In this document: one piece after another, positions 16,029 to 22,619 of the stretch
Layout: every line of letters starts with the position of its first letter
Numbering within the stretch: position 1 is the stretch's first letter
Assembly (NCBI RefSeq): GCF_023228785.1
Contig: NZ_JALOAN010000019.1
Span: 1-43,916, forward strand
DNA from: Sulfurimonas sp.
GTDB lineage: Bacteria > Campylobacterota > Campylobacteria > Campylobacterales > Sulfurimonadaceae
Length of the DNA stretch: 43,916 nt
Reading direction: 5' to 3'
Translations under genes and position numbers: made by a program
Notes under the pieces: model-generated
What the model was told of the DNA's origin: nothing
Seen by the model: the letters and a program-made list of their open reading frames with translations, nothing else
Databases searched by the model: none

Positions 16029-16730
16029 TTAACGCCAGATGATATTTAACTCATCTAAGAGTTGTGATTTGTCAAAAGTTGTAGTTGGAGCTTGAAGGTT
16101 TGCGATGTTTGTTTCGGTATCTAAAAAACTTTGAATGTAGTAGTTGTTTTTATAACCTCTTCTTTTTAAGTCTTGTATGATGTTGTTTATATCATCTTCG
16201 CTTAAAAGGTCGCTATGAAGTGTTGTTCTAGCTTCAAAGTCAAAATCTCTATCTAAAAGAAGATCAAGTGTTTTAGAAAACTCTTCGTACTTGTTTGAGT
16301 GTGTGATTTGCGTAAATTTCTCTTTTGGAGCTTTATAATCAAGTGCAACAAAGTCCAGTAGACCTAGATCTATGAGTTTTTTTATTTGCTTATAGTCTGT
16401 GCCATTTGTGTCTAGTTTTATTTTAAAACCAAGATCCTTTATGGCAATACAGAACTCTTCTAAGTCATGCATAGTTGCTTCTCCGCCAGAGAGAACCACA
16501 GCTTCAAGTAGACCTACACGACTCTTTAAAAACTCTAGTACATCCACAAATGTGTGGCTTCCCTCTTTTGCAAAAACAATATCTTTGTTATAACAATAGT
16601 CGCATCTCATGTTGCAACCACTTAGCCAAACGATGCAGGCTAAATGATCTGGATAGTCAAGATGTGTGAACTTTGTTATATCATATACAGCTCTAGTGTT
16701 CAGTGAATTGCTTTCTTTGTTTGTGCTCAC
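16029..16730 (-). CDS. nrdG: Anaerobic ribonucleotide reductase activase NrdG
   Basis: A 233-residue radical SAM protein. The 4Fe-4S motif CNMRCDYC (Cys39, Cys43, Cys46) is followed by YNKD, a GGE-type SAM motif (VLSGGEATMHD) and DTNGTD. This matches the longer NrdG-type activases that put the glycyl radical on NrdD. The start is a GTG inside the preceding 50-residue gene, an overlap of 38 nt, with an AGGA about 10 nt upstream. No later start would keep the conserved N-terminal part. The overlap ties activase production to the gene that encodes the radical-bearing RVMGY segment, its likely substrate. Other glycyl-radical activases look similar, but context makes NrdG by far the best call. Confidence 0.88.
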   Translation of the reverse strand: MSTNKESNSLNTRAVYDITKFTHLDYPDHLACIVWLSGCNMRCDYCYNKDIVFAKEGSHTFVDVLEFLKSRVGLLEAVVLSGGEATMHDLEEFCIAIKDLGFKIKLDTNGTDYKQIKKLIDLGLLDFVALDYKAPKEKFTQITHSNKYEEFSKTLDLLLDRDFDFEARTTLHSDLLSEDDINNIIQDLKRRGYKNNYYIQSFLDTETNIANLQAPTTTFDKSQLLDELNIIWR

Positions 16731-16845
16731 CTGCTTTTCCTACATTGAAACTCTCTACTGGTCTATGGTAACCCATAACTCTTGTATATACTATACACTT
16801 CTGTCTCTTCTCAACTAATAACGCTAATGCTTCATTTTTACTCAT
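16693..16845 (-). CDS. Detached glycyl-radical domain of NrdD (50 aa)
   Basis: A 50-residue gene with its own ATG (16845-16843) and a GAAGGA ribosome site 10-15 nt upstream. The core YTRVMGYHRPVESFNVGK, then GEHKQRKQF, is the signature of the C-terminal end of class III ribonucleotide reductase, where the Gly of RVxGY (Gly25 here) carries the radical. In typical NrdD this segment directly follows the zinc site in the same chain. Here the large NrdD polypeptide ends at the zinc site and this segment is separate. The frame stays open upstream to an ATG at 16902, but that start has no ribosome site and lies within a hairpin. It lies between nrdD and nrdG and overlaps nrdG by 38 nt. Function as a docking radical subunit is inference. 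Confidence 0.85.
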   Translation of the reverse strand: MSKNEALALLVEKRQKCIVYTRVMGYHRPVESFNVGKAGEHKQRKQFTEH

Positions 16846-16855
16846 AATCTTATTT

Positions 16856-16902
16856 CCTTCATTTGATTTTATTTCATAAAATAAAATGAAGGGAACCTTC
16901 AT
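16856..16902 (-). promoter_or_regulatory. Competing hairpins covering the radical-domain gene's ribosome site
   Basis: On the transcribed strand, ATGAAGG (16902-16896) can pair with CCTTCAT (16892-16886). Alternatively, that same CCTTC pairs with GAAGG of a second ATGAAGG (16862-16856), extended by a 9-bp inner stem ATTTTATTT/AAATAAAAT with a 4-nt loop. The second fold buries the Shine-Dalgarno of the 50-residue gene; the first leaves it free. The arms are exact. Whether they act as a translational switch is inference. Confidence 0.5.
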
Positions 16903-17017
16903 CTTATTTGTCGTAAAAGGAACAAGTCCCTTTTACTTTCGCTAGCCGCTATGGCACTAAAGCTTGATGCTTTTGCATCAGAGTTTTTTATCTTATTTGT
17001 CGTAAAAGGAACAAGTC
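16901..17017. repeat. Pair of 28-bp direct repeats
   Basis: Identical 28-nt copies lie at 16901-16928 and 16990-17017, starting 89 bp apart. Each begins ATCTTATTTGTCG and ends GGAACAAGTC. Similarity decays quickly after each copy (CCTTTTACTTTCGC against TCTTTGGCTACTC). A stem-loop TGATGC/GCATCA lies between them. They could be remnants of a tandem duplication or insertion, or functional RNA/protein binding sites. Confidence 0.8.
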
Positions 17018-17166
17018 TCTTTGGCTACTCTATCGCTTGGATTCCCTCGGCTCGAAGCCCTCGCAACTTGTCGCTCTCTCGTTTTGTTTACAACGCCTCG
17101 CTTCCGAGGGAGTGGATTATTTTTAGTTTCATCTCTTTTGAGATGCAATGCATACTAGATCCGACT

Positions 17167-19269
17167 TTACGAAACCTCAAGTTCCTCTAGTAGCAACTCA
17201 TCATCACATTTTGGACAAAACTCGTGCTCTCCTGCGATATATCCATGTTTTGGACATACTGAGAAGAGTGGAGTTACCGTGATGTATGGTAGTCTAAAGT
17301 TTGAGATGACATTTTTAACTAATTTTCTGCACGCCTCAGTAGAACTGATTCTCTCTTGCATATATAGATGCAGAACTGTTCCGCCTGTATATTTACACTG
17401 CAAGTCATCTTGAAGTGTAAGTGCTTCAAATGGATCGTCTGTTAGATCTACTGGGATTTGAGATGAGTTTGTATAGTAGATATTATCACCCATTCCAGCT
17501 TGAATGATTGAGTCACCATATCTCTTCTTATCTTCTTTTGCAAATCTATAAGTAGTGCCCTCAGCAGGAGTAGCTTCAAGGTTGTAGAGATTGCCTGACT
17601 CTTCTTGAAACTCTACCATTTTATCTCTCATATGGTTTAGTAGTTTTGTTGCAAACTCTATGCCTCGCTCATCACTAACATCATAAGCATCAGATGTAAA
17701 GTTTCTTATCATCTCATTTATACCATTTACTCCTATGGTTGAGAAGTGGTTTTTAAAACCTGGCAGATATCTCTTAGTGTAAGGGAAAAGTCCTCTATCA
17801 TACATCTCTTGGATAAAAACTCTCTTCTTCTCTAGCGTACTCTTAGCGTGGATCATTAGCTCATCTATTCTAGCTATAAGGGACTCTTCATCGCCTTTGT
17901 ATAAAAAGCCAAGTCTAGCCATATTAAGTGTAACAACACCAATACTTCCAGTCATCTCAGCACTTCCAAAAAGACCGCCACCTCGCTTTAGTAGCTCTCT
18001 TAGATCTAGTTGGAGCCTACAACACATACTTCTAACATGACCTGGTTTGTAAGCCTCTTCATTTTCTACTAAGTTACCATCTTCATCTCTTTTATACTGA
18101 GAGCCTATGAAGTTTTGAAAGTATGAAGATCCGATCTTCGCAGTGTTTTCAAAAAGAATGTCCGTGTTTTCTCCATACCAGTCAAAATCTTCTGTAATGT
18201 TTACAGTTGGGATCGGAAATGTAAAAGGTTGTCCTGTTTTGTCGCCCTCAGTCATGATCTCATAGTAAGCTTTGTTGATCTGGTTCATCTCTGGTTGAAA
18301 GTACTTATATGTCATCTCATCAAGTGCATTACAACCTCTTTTTTTTGCCTCAGCTTCAAGTTCGCTATCTAAAAGGTTTTTAAATAGATGCAACTGTTTT
18401 GAAGTTGGAGTTTGATCTTTTAGATCTTCAGGCACTGTCCAATCAATAGTTACATTTGTAAAAGGTGACTGACCCCAACGAGCTGGAACATTTAGGTTGT
18501 AGATAAAACTTCTAACTGCTTTTTTAATCTCTTTGTATGGAAGTTTGTCACGAAATACATATGGAGCTAAGTAAGTGTCAAACGATGAAAACGCTTGAGC
18601 ACCAGCCCACTCACTTTGAAGTATGCCAAGAAAGTTTGCCATCTGTCCTAGTGCTTCACGAAAATGCTTAGGTGCATCGCTCTCAACTCTTCCGCGAACT
18701 CCATTAAATCCCTCATCAAGCAGAACTCTTAAACTCCAACCAGCACAATAACCAGTCAAACAGTCTAGATCGTGGATGTGATAATCTCCATTACGATGAG
18801 CATATCCCTCTTCTTTAGAGTAGATCTTATCTAGCCAATAGTTTGCTATGACTTTACCCGCAGTGTTGTTTACAAGCCCAGCATTTGAGTAACCTGTATT
18901 TGAGTTAGCTTTTATACGCCAGTCACTCTTGTTGATATACTCTTCTATGGTTTGGGTTGAGTTTATATAAGTAGTATCTTCATCTAAAAGTGCATCTCTT
19001 TGCATCTTGTGCATATGTCTATAAAGAATGAATGAACGCATAACCTCAAAGTATCTAGCTTTGTATAGCTCTTTTTCAATAGTGTCTTGAATATCTTCAA
19101 CCGCTACAGCTCTTTTACTCTTTAGTCTGTCAAGAACATTGAAAAATATAGAACTGTCGTAAATAACTCTTTCGCTCTTAAAAGCTTTTTTGATAGCATC
19201 TTCAATCTTGAAAGATAAAAATTCCGCTTGAGTACCATCTCTTTTTAAAATTGTCTCTACCATCGCCAT
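17167..19269 (-). CDS. nrdD: Anaerobic ribonucleoside-triphosphate reductase large chain, lacking the glycyl loop
   Basis: Class III ribonucleotide reductase, making dNTPs without oxygen. I start it at the ATG at 19269 (AAGGAGA just upstream); the frame is open to an ATG at 19284 that overlaps this ribosome site. About 700 residues. An ATP-cone allosteric domain (about 1-95) is followed by the ten-stranded barrel, with HNGDYHIHDLD-like and FTNVTIDW blocks, SMCCRLQLDL (the thiyl-Cys region) and GSIGVVTLNMARLGF. The C-terminus has the zinc motif CPKH...CPKC and stops about 12 residues later. The RVxGY radical loop that should follow is missing from this chain and is found in the separate gene at 16693-16845. 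No frameshift is needed to explain this: the stop is clean and a second stop follows. Confidence 0.9.
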   Translation of the reverse strand: MAMVETILKRDGTQAEFLSFKIEDAIKKAFKSERVIYDSSIFFNVLDRLKSKRAVAVEDIQDTIEKELYKARYFEVMRSFILYRHMHKMQRDALLDEDTTYINSTQTIEEYINKSDWRIKANSNTGYSNAGLVNNTAGKVIANYWLDKIYSKEEGYAHRNGDYHIHDLDCLTGYCAGWSLRVLLDEGFNGVRGRVESDAPKHFREALGQMANFLGILQSEWAGAQAFSSFDTYLAPYVFRDKLPYKEIKKAVRSFIYNLNVPARWGQSPFTNVTIDWTVPEDLKDQTPTSKQLHLFKNLLDSELEAEAKKRGCNALDEMTYKYFQPEMNQINKAYYEIMTEGDKTGQPFTFPIPTVNITEDFDWYGENTDILFENTAKIGSSYFQNFIGSQYKRDEDGNLVENEEAYKPGHVRSMCCRLQLDLRELLKRGGGLFGSAEMTGSIGVVTLNMARLGFLYKGDEESLIARIDELMIHAKSTLEKKRVFIQEMYDRGLFPYTKRYLPGFKNHFSTIGVNGINEMIRNFTSDAYDVSDERGIEFATKLLNHMRDKMVEFQEESGNLYNLEATPAEGTTYRFAKEDKKRYGDSIIQAGMGDNIYYTNSSQIPVDLTDDPFEALTLQDDLQCKYTGGTVLHLYMQERISSTEACRKLVKNVISNFRLPYITVTPLFSVCPKHGYIAGEHEFCPKCDDELLLEELEVS

Positions 19270-19334
19270 AACTCTCCTTTGCATTTGTGAGGAGAAGTTT
19301 AGTTGAAGATGAGTTAAACACTCATAAGGAAATC

Positions 19335-19352
19335 TGTCACTTTTGTGTCACT
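19335..19352. promoter_or_regulatory. TGTCACT direct repeat between divergent nrdD and next gene
   Basis: Two copies of TGTCACT start at 19335 and 19346, an 11-bp spacing (one helical turn), in the 121-nt divergent promoter region. The second copy lies just upstream of the expected -35 position for the plus-strand gene. A candidate operator; not a recognisable NrdR box. Confidence 0.3.
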
Positions 19353-19378
19353 AAAAGCTCTCTTTGCCTCTGCTTGGG

Positions 19379-19384
19379 TATAAT
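19379..19384 (+). promoter_or_regulatory. TATAAT box predicting a leaderless mRNA
   Basis: A perfect TATAAT ends 6 nt before the ATG at 19391. Transcription would start at or next to the A of the start codon. No Shine-Dalgarno precedes the gene. Confidence 0.5.
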
Positions 19385-19390
19385 TCACCT

Positions 19391-19816
19391 ATGAAAGAAA
19401 AAACACAAAAGATATTAGATATTTGGCACAAGCATTTTAGTGATGAAGATAGACAATATAGTGAGTTTGAAGACTCAGATATTGAGTACTTTGTAGGTTG
19501 TATGCTCTACAATCACTTTAATTTCTCATATGCACTCGATACTATGAAGAGTATAGATCTCTCTTATGACTTCTTAAGTTCATGTGGCGATGAGTATGAT
19601 GAGATAGTAGAGATTATAAAAAGCATAGAGATAGAAGACGAAGACAAGCAGCTAGAGTTTTTACAAGAGTTTATAAAAGAGTCACAAGCAAAATACAGCA
19701 CTGATGCACTCTACCTTTTAAACCGTTTGGCTTTTCATGTAGATGGAGTAAAAGAGAGATCTATAACAGGGCAAAGAGTTAAAACAGCCCAGTTCGTAAA
19801 TCCACTAACAAGATGA
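19391..19816 (+). CDS. Hypothetical acidic helical protein
   Basis: A 141-residue protein I do not recognise. The frame is open to 19364, but only the ATG at 19391 makes sense, because a TATAAT box ends just before it. The product is soluble, rich in Asp/Glu in the first two thirds (for example DEYDEIVEIIKSIEIEDEDKQ) and predicted to be helical, with no signal peptide or metal motif. The C-terminal part is more basic. It overlaps the ThiE-like gene by 4 nt (ATGA), so they are coexpressed. It is divergent from nrdD. The sequence gives no function. Confidence 0.75.
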   Translation: MKEKTQKILDIWHKHFSDEDRQYSEFEDSDIEYFVGCMLYNHFNFSYALDTMKSIDLSYDFLSSCGDEYDEIVEIIKSIEIEDEDKQLEFLQEFIKESQAKYSTDALYLLNRLAFHVDGVKERSITGQRVKTAQFVNPLTR

Positions 19817-20364
19817 AAAAGTACCTTATAACTTCAATAGAGTTCTATACAGATACTCCAGCTATATTTAGAACTATTTTGCATGAGCAGTTTGTAAAAC
19901 ACCTGCCAGATCTAGCACTCTATAGAGACAAAACAAATCCAAACTATGAGATTCAAGCTGCACATTTTGTTGAGGTTTGTGGGCAGTTTGAAAATATAAA
20001 GAGCTTTATTCACCGAGATCCAAAACTAGCAAAAAAACTAGGTGCAACTGGAGTTCACTTAACTTCAACTCAAAATGAAGAGATCGAGTTTGCAAAAGAG
20101 TTAGGACTTGAAGTTATTATAAGCACGCATACAATAGAGGAGATCTTAGATGCCCAGAAAAAAGGGGCTGATATGGTTACATATAGTCCAATTTTTGCAT
20201 CTCCAAATAAGGGAGAGCCAAAAGGGATAGAAGTTCTAAAGAAGCTTTTAGATCTGTGTAAGATAAAAGTCTTTGCTCTTGGTGGAATTGTAAGTCAAAA
20301 ACAGATAGATCTAATAAAAGAGACAAAAGCCTATGGTTTTGCATCTATCCGCTACTTTTACTAG
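19813..20364 (+). CDS. ThiE/TenI-like phosphate-binding TIM-barrel protein
   Basis: A 183-residue protein of the thiamine-phosphate synthase (ThiE)/TenI superfamily. Visible blocks are GATGVHLTS (usual GVHLG), STHTIEEI (usual S-H-T/S-xEE), the long loop MVTYSPIFASPNKGEPKGIEVL, and the phosphate-binding strand FALGGI. The N-terminal half is short, and the pyrimidine-binding residues of ThiE are not clearly present. The protein is about 25 residues shorter than ThiE. A true ThiE joins HMP-PP and thiazole phosphate; TenI-like members do not catalyse this and some act as thiazole tautomerase. I favour a TenI/ThiE-like call without assigning the reaction. It is coupled to the hypothetical gene upstream by a 4-nt overlap. 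Confidence 0.7.
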   Translation: MKKYLITSIEFYTDTPAIFRTILHEQFVKHLPDLALYRDKTNPNYEIQAAHFVEVCGQFENIKSFIHRDPKLAKKLGATGVHLTSTQNEEIEFAKELGLEVIISTHTIEEILDAQKKGADMVTYSPIFASPNKGEPKGIEVLKKLLDLCKIKVFALGGIVSQKQIDLIKETKAYGFASIRYFY

Positions 20365-20391
20365 TACTTTAATCATAAAGTAACTATTAGT

Positions 20392-20400
20392 TGATATAAT
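20392..20400 (+). promoter_or_regulatory. Extended -10 promoter element of lysine-rich protein gene
   Basis: TGATATAAT, 57 nt before the ATG at 20458, gives a leader of about 50 nt that ends in an AAAAGGAG ribosome site. A strong promoter by consensus, in line with an abundant DNA-binding protein. Confidence 0.5.
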
Positions 20401-20457
20401 GATTAGAAGGCTCAAAAGTGACTTGTTTTTGAGCAAAACAAATAAAAGGAGTCAGAA

Positions 20458-20652
20458 ATGGCTAAAGAATTATCAAAAAAAGATGTAAAAAAAGTTGTTG
20501 CTAAGGCGACTGAGAAAGCAGTAAAGAAAGAAACTATTAAGAAAAAAGATGCAAAATCAGTTGCTAAATCGGTTGCTAAAAGTGTAGCTAAGAAAAAACC
20601 AGCTGACAAAAAAGAAGCTAAGAAAATCGTAAAAAAAATTCTTAAAAAATAG
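20458..20652 (+). CDS. Lysine-rich histone H1-like small protein
   Basis: A 64-residue protein with 26 Lys (41%), 10 Ala, no Arg, no Cys and no aromatic residue. The middle is a tandem repeat of KSVA (three copies, residues 33-44), and KK pairs recur about every three to four residues. Composition and length resemble bacterial histone H1-like tails (Hc1/AlgP type). A strong extended -10 promoter and an AAAAGGAG ribosome site suggest high expression. It is transcribed alone and convergent with the flavoprotein gene. I infer a nucleic-acid-binding, nucleoid-associated role. A ribosome- or polyphosphate-associated basic protein is possible too. Confidence 0.7.
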   Translation: MAKELSKKDVKKVVAKATEKAVKKETIKKKDAKSVAKSVAKSVAKKKPADKKEAKKIVKKILKK

Positions 20653-20666
20653 TTTAATAAACTCTC

Positions 20667-21902
20667 TCAAGAAAGATTCCCTGCTAGATAACCACTAGCA
20701 AAAGACCATTGGAGGTTATATCCTCCACATGGACCATCAAGATTCATAACTTCTCCGCAAAAATATAATCCTTTCACAAGCTTACTCTGCATACTTTTTG
20801 GATCTATCTCTTTTAAACTAATCCCACCCCTTGTTATCATCGCTCTCTCAAATCCATCGTGACCAATAACTGTTAATGGTGTAGATGCTAGAGTCTGTAT
20901 AAGCTTTTCTTTTTGTTTTCCCGAGATCTCTTTTAGTTTTGCATCTTCTTTTATAGACGCAAGAAGACAAATCTCACGAGATAAGGGATCTGGAAGTAGG
21001 GTTTTTACTATTTGTAACACACTTAAATCTGGATCCTTACTGGCTTCATCTTTTATGTGTTTTAAGATCTCGTCTTCATTCATCCCTTTTGTGAGATTTG
21101 CCAATATGGGAACTTCTTTATACTTACTTATAAGTGGTGTTATCTCTCTTGCAAAGTCTAGAACAACGGGACCTCTAATCCCTGTGTTTGTAAAGATAAG
21201 ATCGCCTTTTGCTTTTAGTTTTTTATACTTTTTCATATCAACTCTAAGTTCTACTTTTGCAATGGTATCAGCACGACAATTTTTAACCCAACTCTCTTTT
21301 GTGTGGAGTGGCATCATAGCAGGATAGAGATCTGAATATGTGTGACCAAGATCTGATGCAAGGGAGTAGCCATCACCAGTTGCTCCAAGCATTGGATAAC
21401 CCATTCCACCTGTTGCTAAAATGACATTTGAAGTCTTAAAACTATGCGATGAGGTCTCAACTCCACAAATAATTCCATCAGAGCTTTGTAGTTTTGTAAC
21501 TTTTTGTGAGCATAAGATCTCAACTCCGAGTCTTTGCATCTCTTCTATTAGGCTTGAGATGATAGTGCTAGAGCTGTGAGAAGTTGGAAAGACTCTAAAT
21601 CCATCTGGTGCGTGAGTCCGAACTCCAATATCTTTAAAAAACTCCATAAGTTTTTTGTGATCAAATACCCTTAGTGCGTCTTGCATAAAACGACCATCTC
21701 GACCAAACTTTGACATAAATTCTTGTGCTTCTTGTGTGTTTGTAAGGTTGCATCTACCTCCACCAGTTGCTTTGAGCTTTGCTCCGACTTTTGAGAGTTT
21801 TTCTAAGAGTAAAACTCTTTTGTTATCTCGTGAGGCTCTAATAGCTGCAATCATCCCAGCAGCACCAGCACCAATAACAATAAGATCATAGTGTTTTATC
21901 AA
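20667..21902 (-). CDS. HI0933/BaiN-family FAD-dependent oxidoreductase
   Basis: A 411-residue flavoprotein. The N-terminal Rossmann motif VIGAGAAGMIAAIRASR is followed by KLKATGGGRCNLTN, a hallmark of the HI0933 (YhiN/BaiN) family, and by TGGMGYPMLGATGDGY. The C-terminal FAD-binding end is GLYFCGEVMNLDGPCGGYNLQWSFASG. Length is normal. The family reduces unsaturated ring substrates in some bacteria, but for most members the substrate is unknown. It stands alone on minus, divergent from the lipoprotein gene at 22017 and convergent with the lysine-rich protein gene. Confidence 0.88.
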   Translation of the reverse strand: MIKHYDLIVIGAGAAGMIAAIRASRDNKRVLLLEKLSKVGAKLKATGGGRCNLTNTQEAQEFMSKFGRDGRFMQDALRVFDHKKLMEFFKDIGVRTHAPDGFRVFPTSHSSSTIISSLIEEMQRLGVEILCSQKVTKLQSSDGIICGVETSSHSFKTSNVILATGGMGYPMLGATGDGYSLASDLGHTYSDLYPAMMPLHTKESWVKNCRADTIAKVELRVDMKKYKKLKAKGDLIFTNTGIRGPVVLDFAREITPLISKYKEVPILANLTKGMNEDEILKHIKDEASKDPDLSVLQIVKTLLPDPLSREICLLASIKEDAKLKEISGKQKEKLIQTLASTPLTVIGHDGFERAMITRGGISLKEIDPKSMQSKLVKGLYFCGEVMNLDGPCGGYNLQWSFASGYLAGNLS

Positions 21903-21983
21903 AGCAAAGCCTTTTAACTCAAGTTTTAAAAAAGCTAATTGTATAATAAATCAAGATATTAGTCGCATATAGTTAAGAACAAA

Positions 21984-21992
21984 TGCTACAAT
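21984..21992 (+). promoter_or_regulatory. Extended -10 element of lipoprotein-DTW-FIST-kinase operon
   Basis: TGCTACAAT (TGn plus TACAAT, one mismatch to TATAAT) lies 24 nt before the ATG at 22017. An AAAGG ribosome site follows at about 22006-22010. Confidence 0.4.
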
Positions 21993-22016
21993 CTCTTTTT
22001 ATTTTAAAGGTTAGTT

Positions 22017-22619
22017 ATGAGAAGTTTTATTTTGAGTCTTTTGGCTCTTTTTACTTTTAGTGGATGTTTTACAAGCTCTTTGAGTCTAAACAGTGAAAAA
22101 GAGCTCACACTAAAGTACAACACAAGCGAGTTACTTTTATCTAATAAAATTGTAAACTCAGAACTTTTAAACTTTAAAGATCTATATGTGAGCAGATACA
22201 AACTTCAAGATGAAAATGGCAGAACTATTTTTTATGAAATCGCTAAGACAAATCTGAACTTTGAGTTTAACTTTGGTGGAGTATACACTGTGATGTATAT
22301 TTTTGATGACTCAAAAAAATATGAGAGTGTTTATGAAAACAACAACCTCTCACTTGTTCAAATAGAGTTAAAAGGTGCTTCATATCTAAATGTCATTATC
22401 CAAGCTAGTTCCTCTCAGAACTACACATTTGCATATGGATTCTCAAATGCTGAATTTTTACAAATTGCAAACGCACTTAAAGGGAGTTCAAAAATCAAAG
22501 AGTTAAAGTATGATGCTATAACTTTTACTCACTCAGATCCAATAAATAGCAATTGGAGTGACGAAATAGTTTTTTTTACACCACTTATTATCCCTAATAG
22601 AGCTTTAAACTCAAAGTGA
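22017..22619 (+). CDS. Predicted lipoprotein of unknown function
   Basis: A 200-residue protein with a lipoprotein signal peptide (MRSFILSLLALFTFSGC; lipobox FSGC, Cys17) followed by FTSSLS. The mature part alternates beta strands and short helices, without a motif I recognise. It ends in FFTPLIIPNRALNSK. Its last 4 nt overlap the GTG start of the DTW gene, so it opens a run of four closely spaced genes (lipoprotein, DTW, FIST, histidine kinase). Export to the periplasmic face of a membrane is supported; the role is unknown. Confidence 0.75.
   Translation: MRSFILSLLALFTFSGCFTSSLSLNSEKELTLKYNTSELLLSNKIVNSELLNFKDLYVSRYKLQDENGRTIFYEIAKTNLNFEFNFGGVYTVMYIFDDSKKYESVYENNNLSLVQIELKGASYLNVIIQASSSQNYTFAYGFSNAEFLQIANALKGSSKIKELKYDAITFTHSDPINSNWSDEIVFFTPLIIPNRALNSK

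Larger units (their letters stand above)
16846..17166 (-). other. 321-nt structured gap between nrdD and its radical-domain gene
   Basis: This gap lies between the nrdD stop and the small ORF, and its length is a multiple of three. A second in-frame stop (TAG) occurs four codons after the nrdD TAA, so read-through is not plausible. Contents on the transcribed strand, in order: a hairpin CATCTC/GAGATG just after nrdD, a GC-richer segment with a CCCTCGG/CCGAGGG inverted repeat, two copies of a 28-bp direct repeat separated by a small hairpin (TGATGC/GCATCA), and the competing hairpins in front of the small gene. No other ORF is convincing here. GC content is visibly higher than in the flanking genes. 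Confidence 0.6.

Noticed and set aside
16846..16902. Longer start (16902) for the 50-residue gene
   Set aside because: The upstream codons form the hairpins, have no ribosome site, and do not resemble NrdD.
16846..17166. Group I or II intron inside nrdD
   Set aside because: Phage T4 nrdD has a group I intron, so I considered this. I could not find a conserved intron core or domain V-like hairpin, and splicing out the gap would still leave the nrdD stop codon to be explained. A covariance-model search would settle it.
16846..17169. Stop-codon read-through, frameshift or ribosomal bypass joining NrdD to the radical loop
   Set aside because: A second in-frame stop lies four codons after the first, the small ORF has its own ribosome site and ATG, and the gap has no slippery sequence or take-off/landing pair that I can recognise.
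20412..20609. 65-residue minus-strand ORF rich in Phe/Ala/Thr
   Set aside because: It is the antisense of the lysine-rich protein gene; no start signal supports it.
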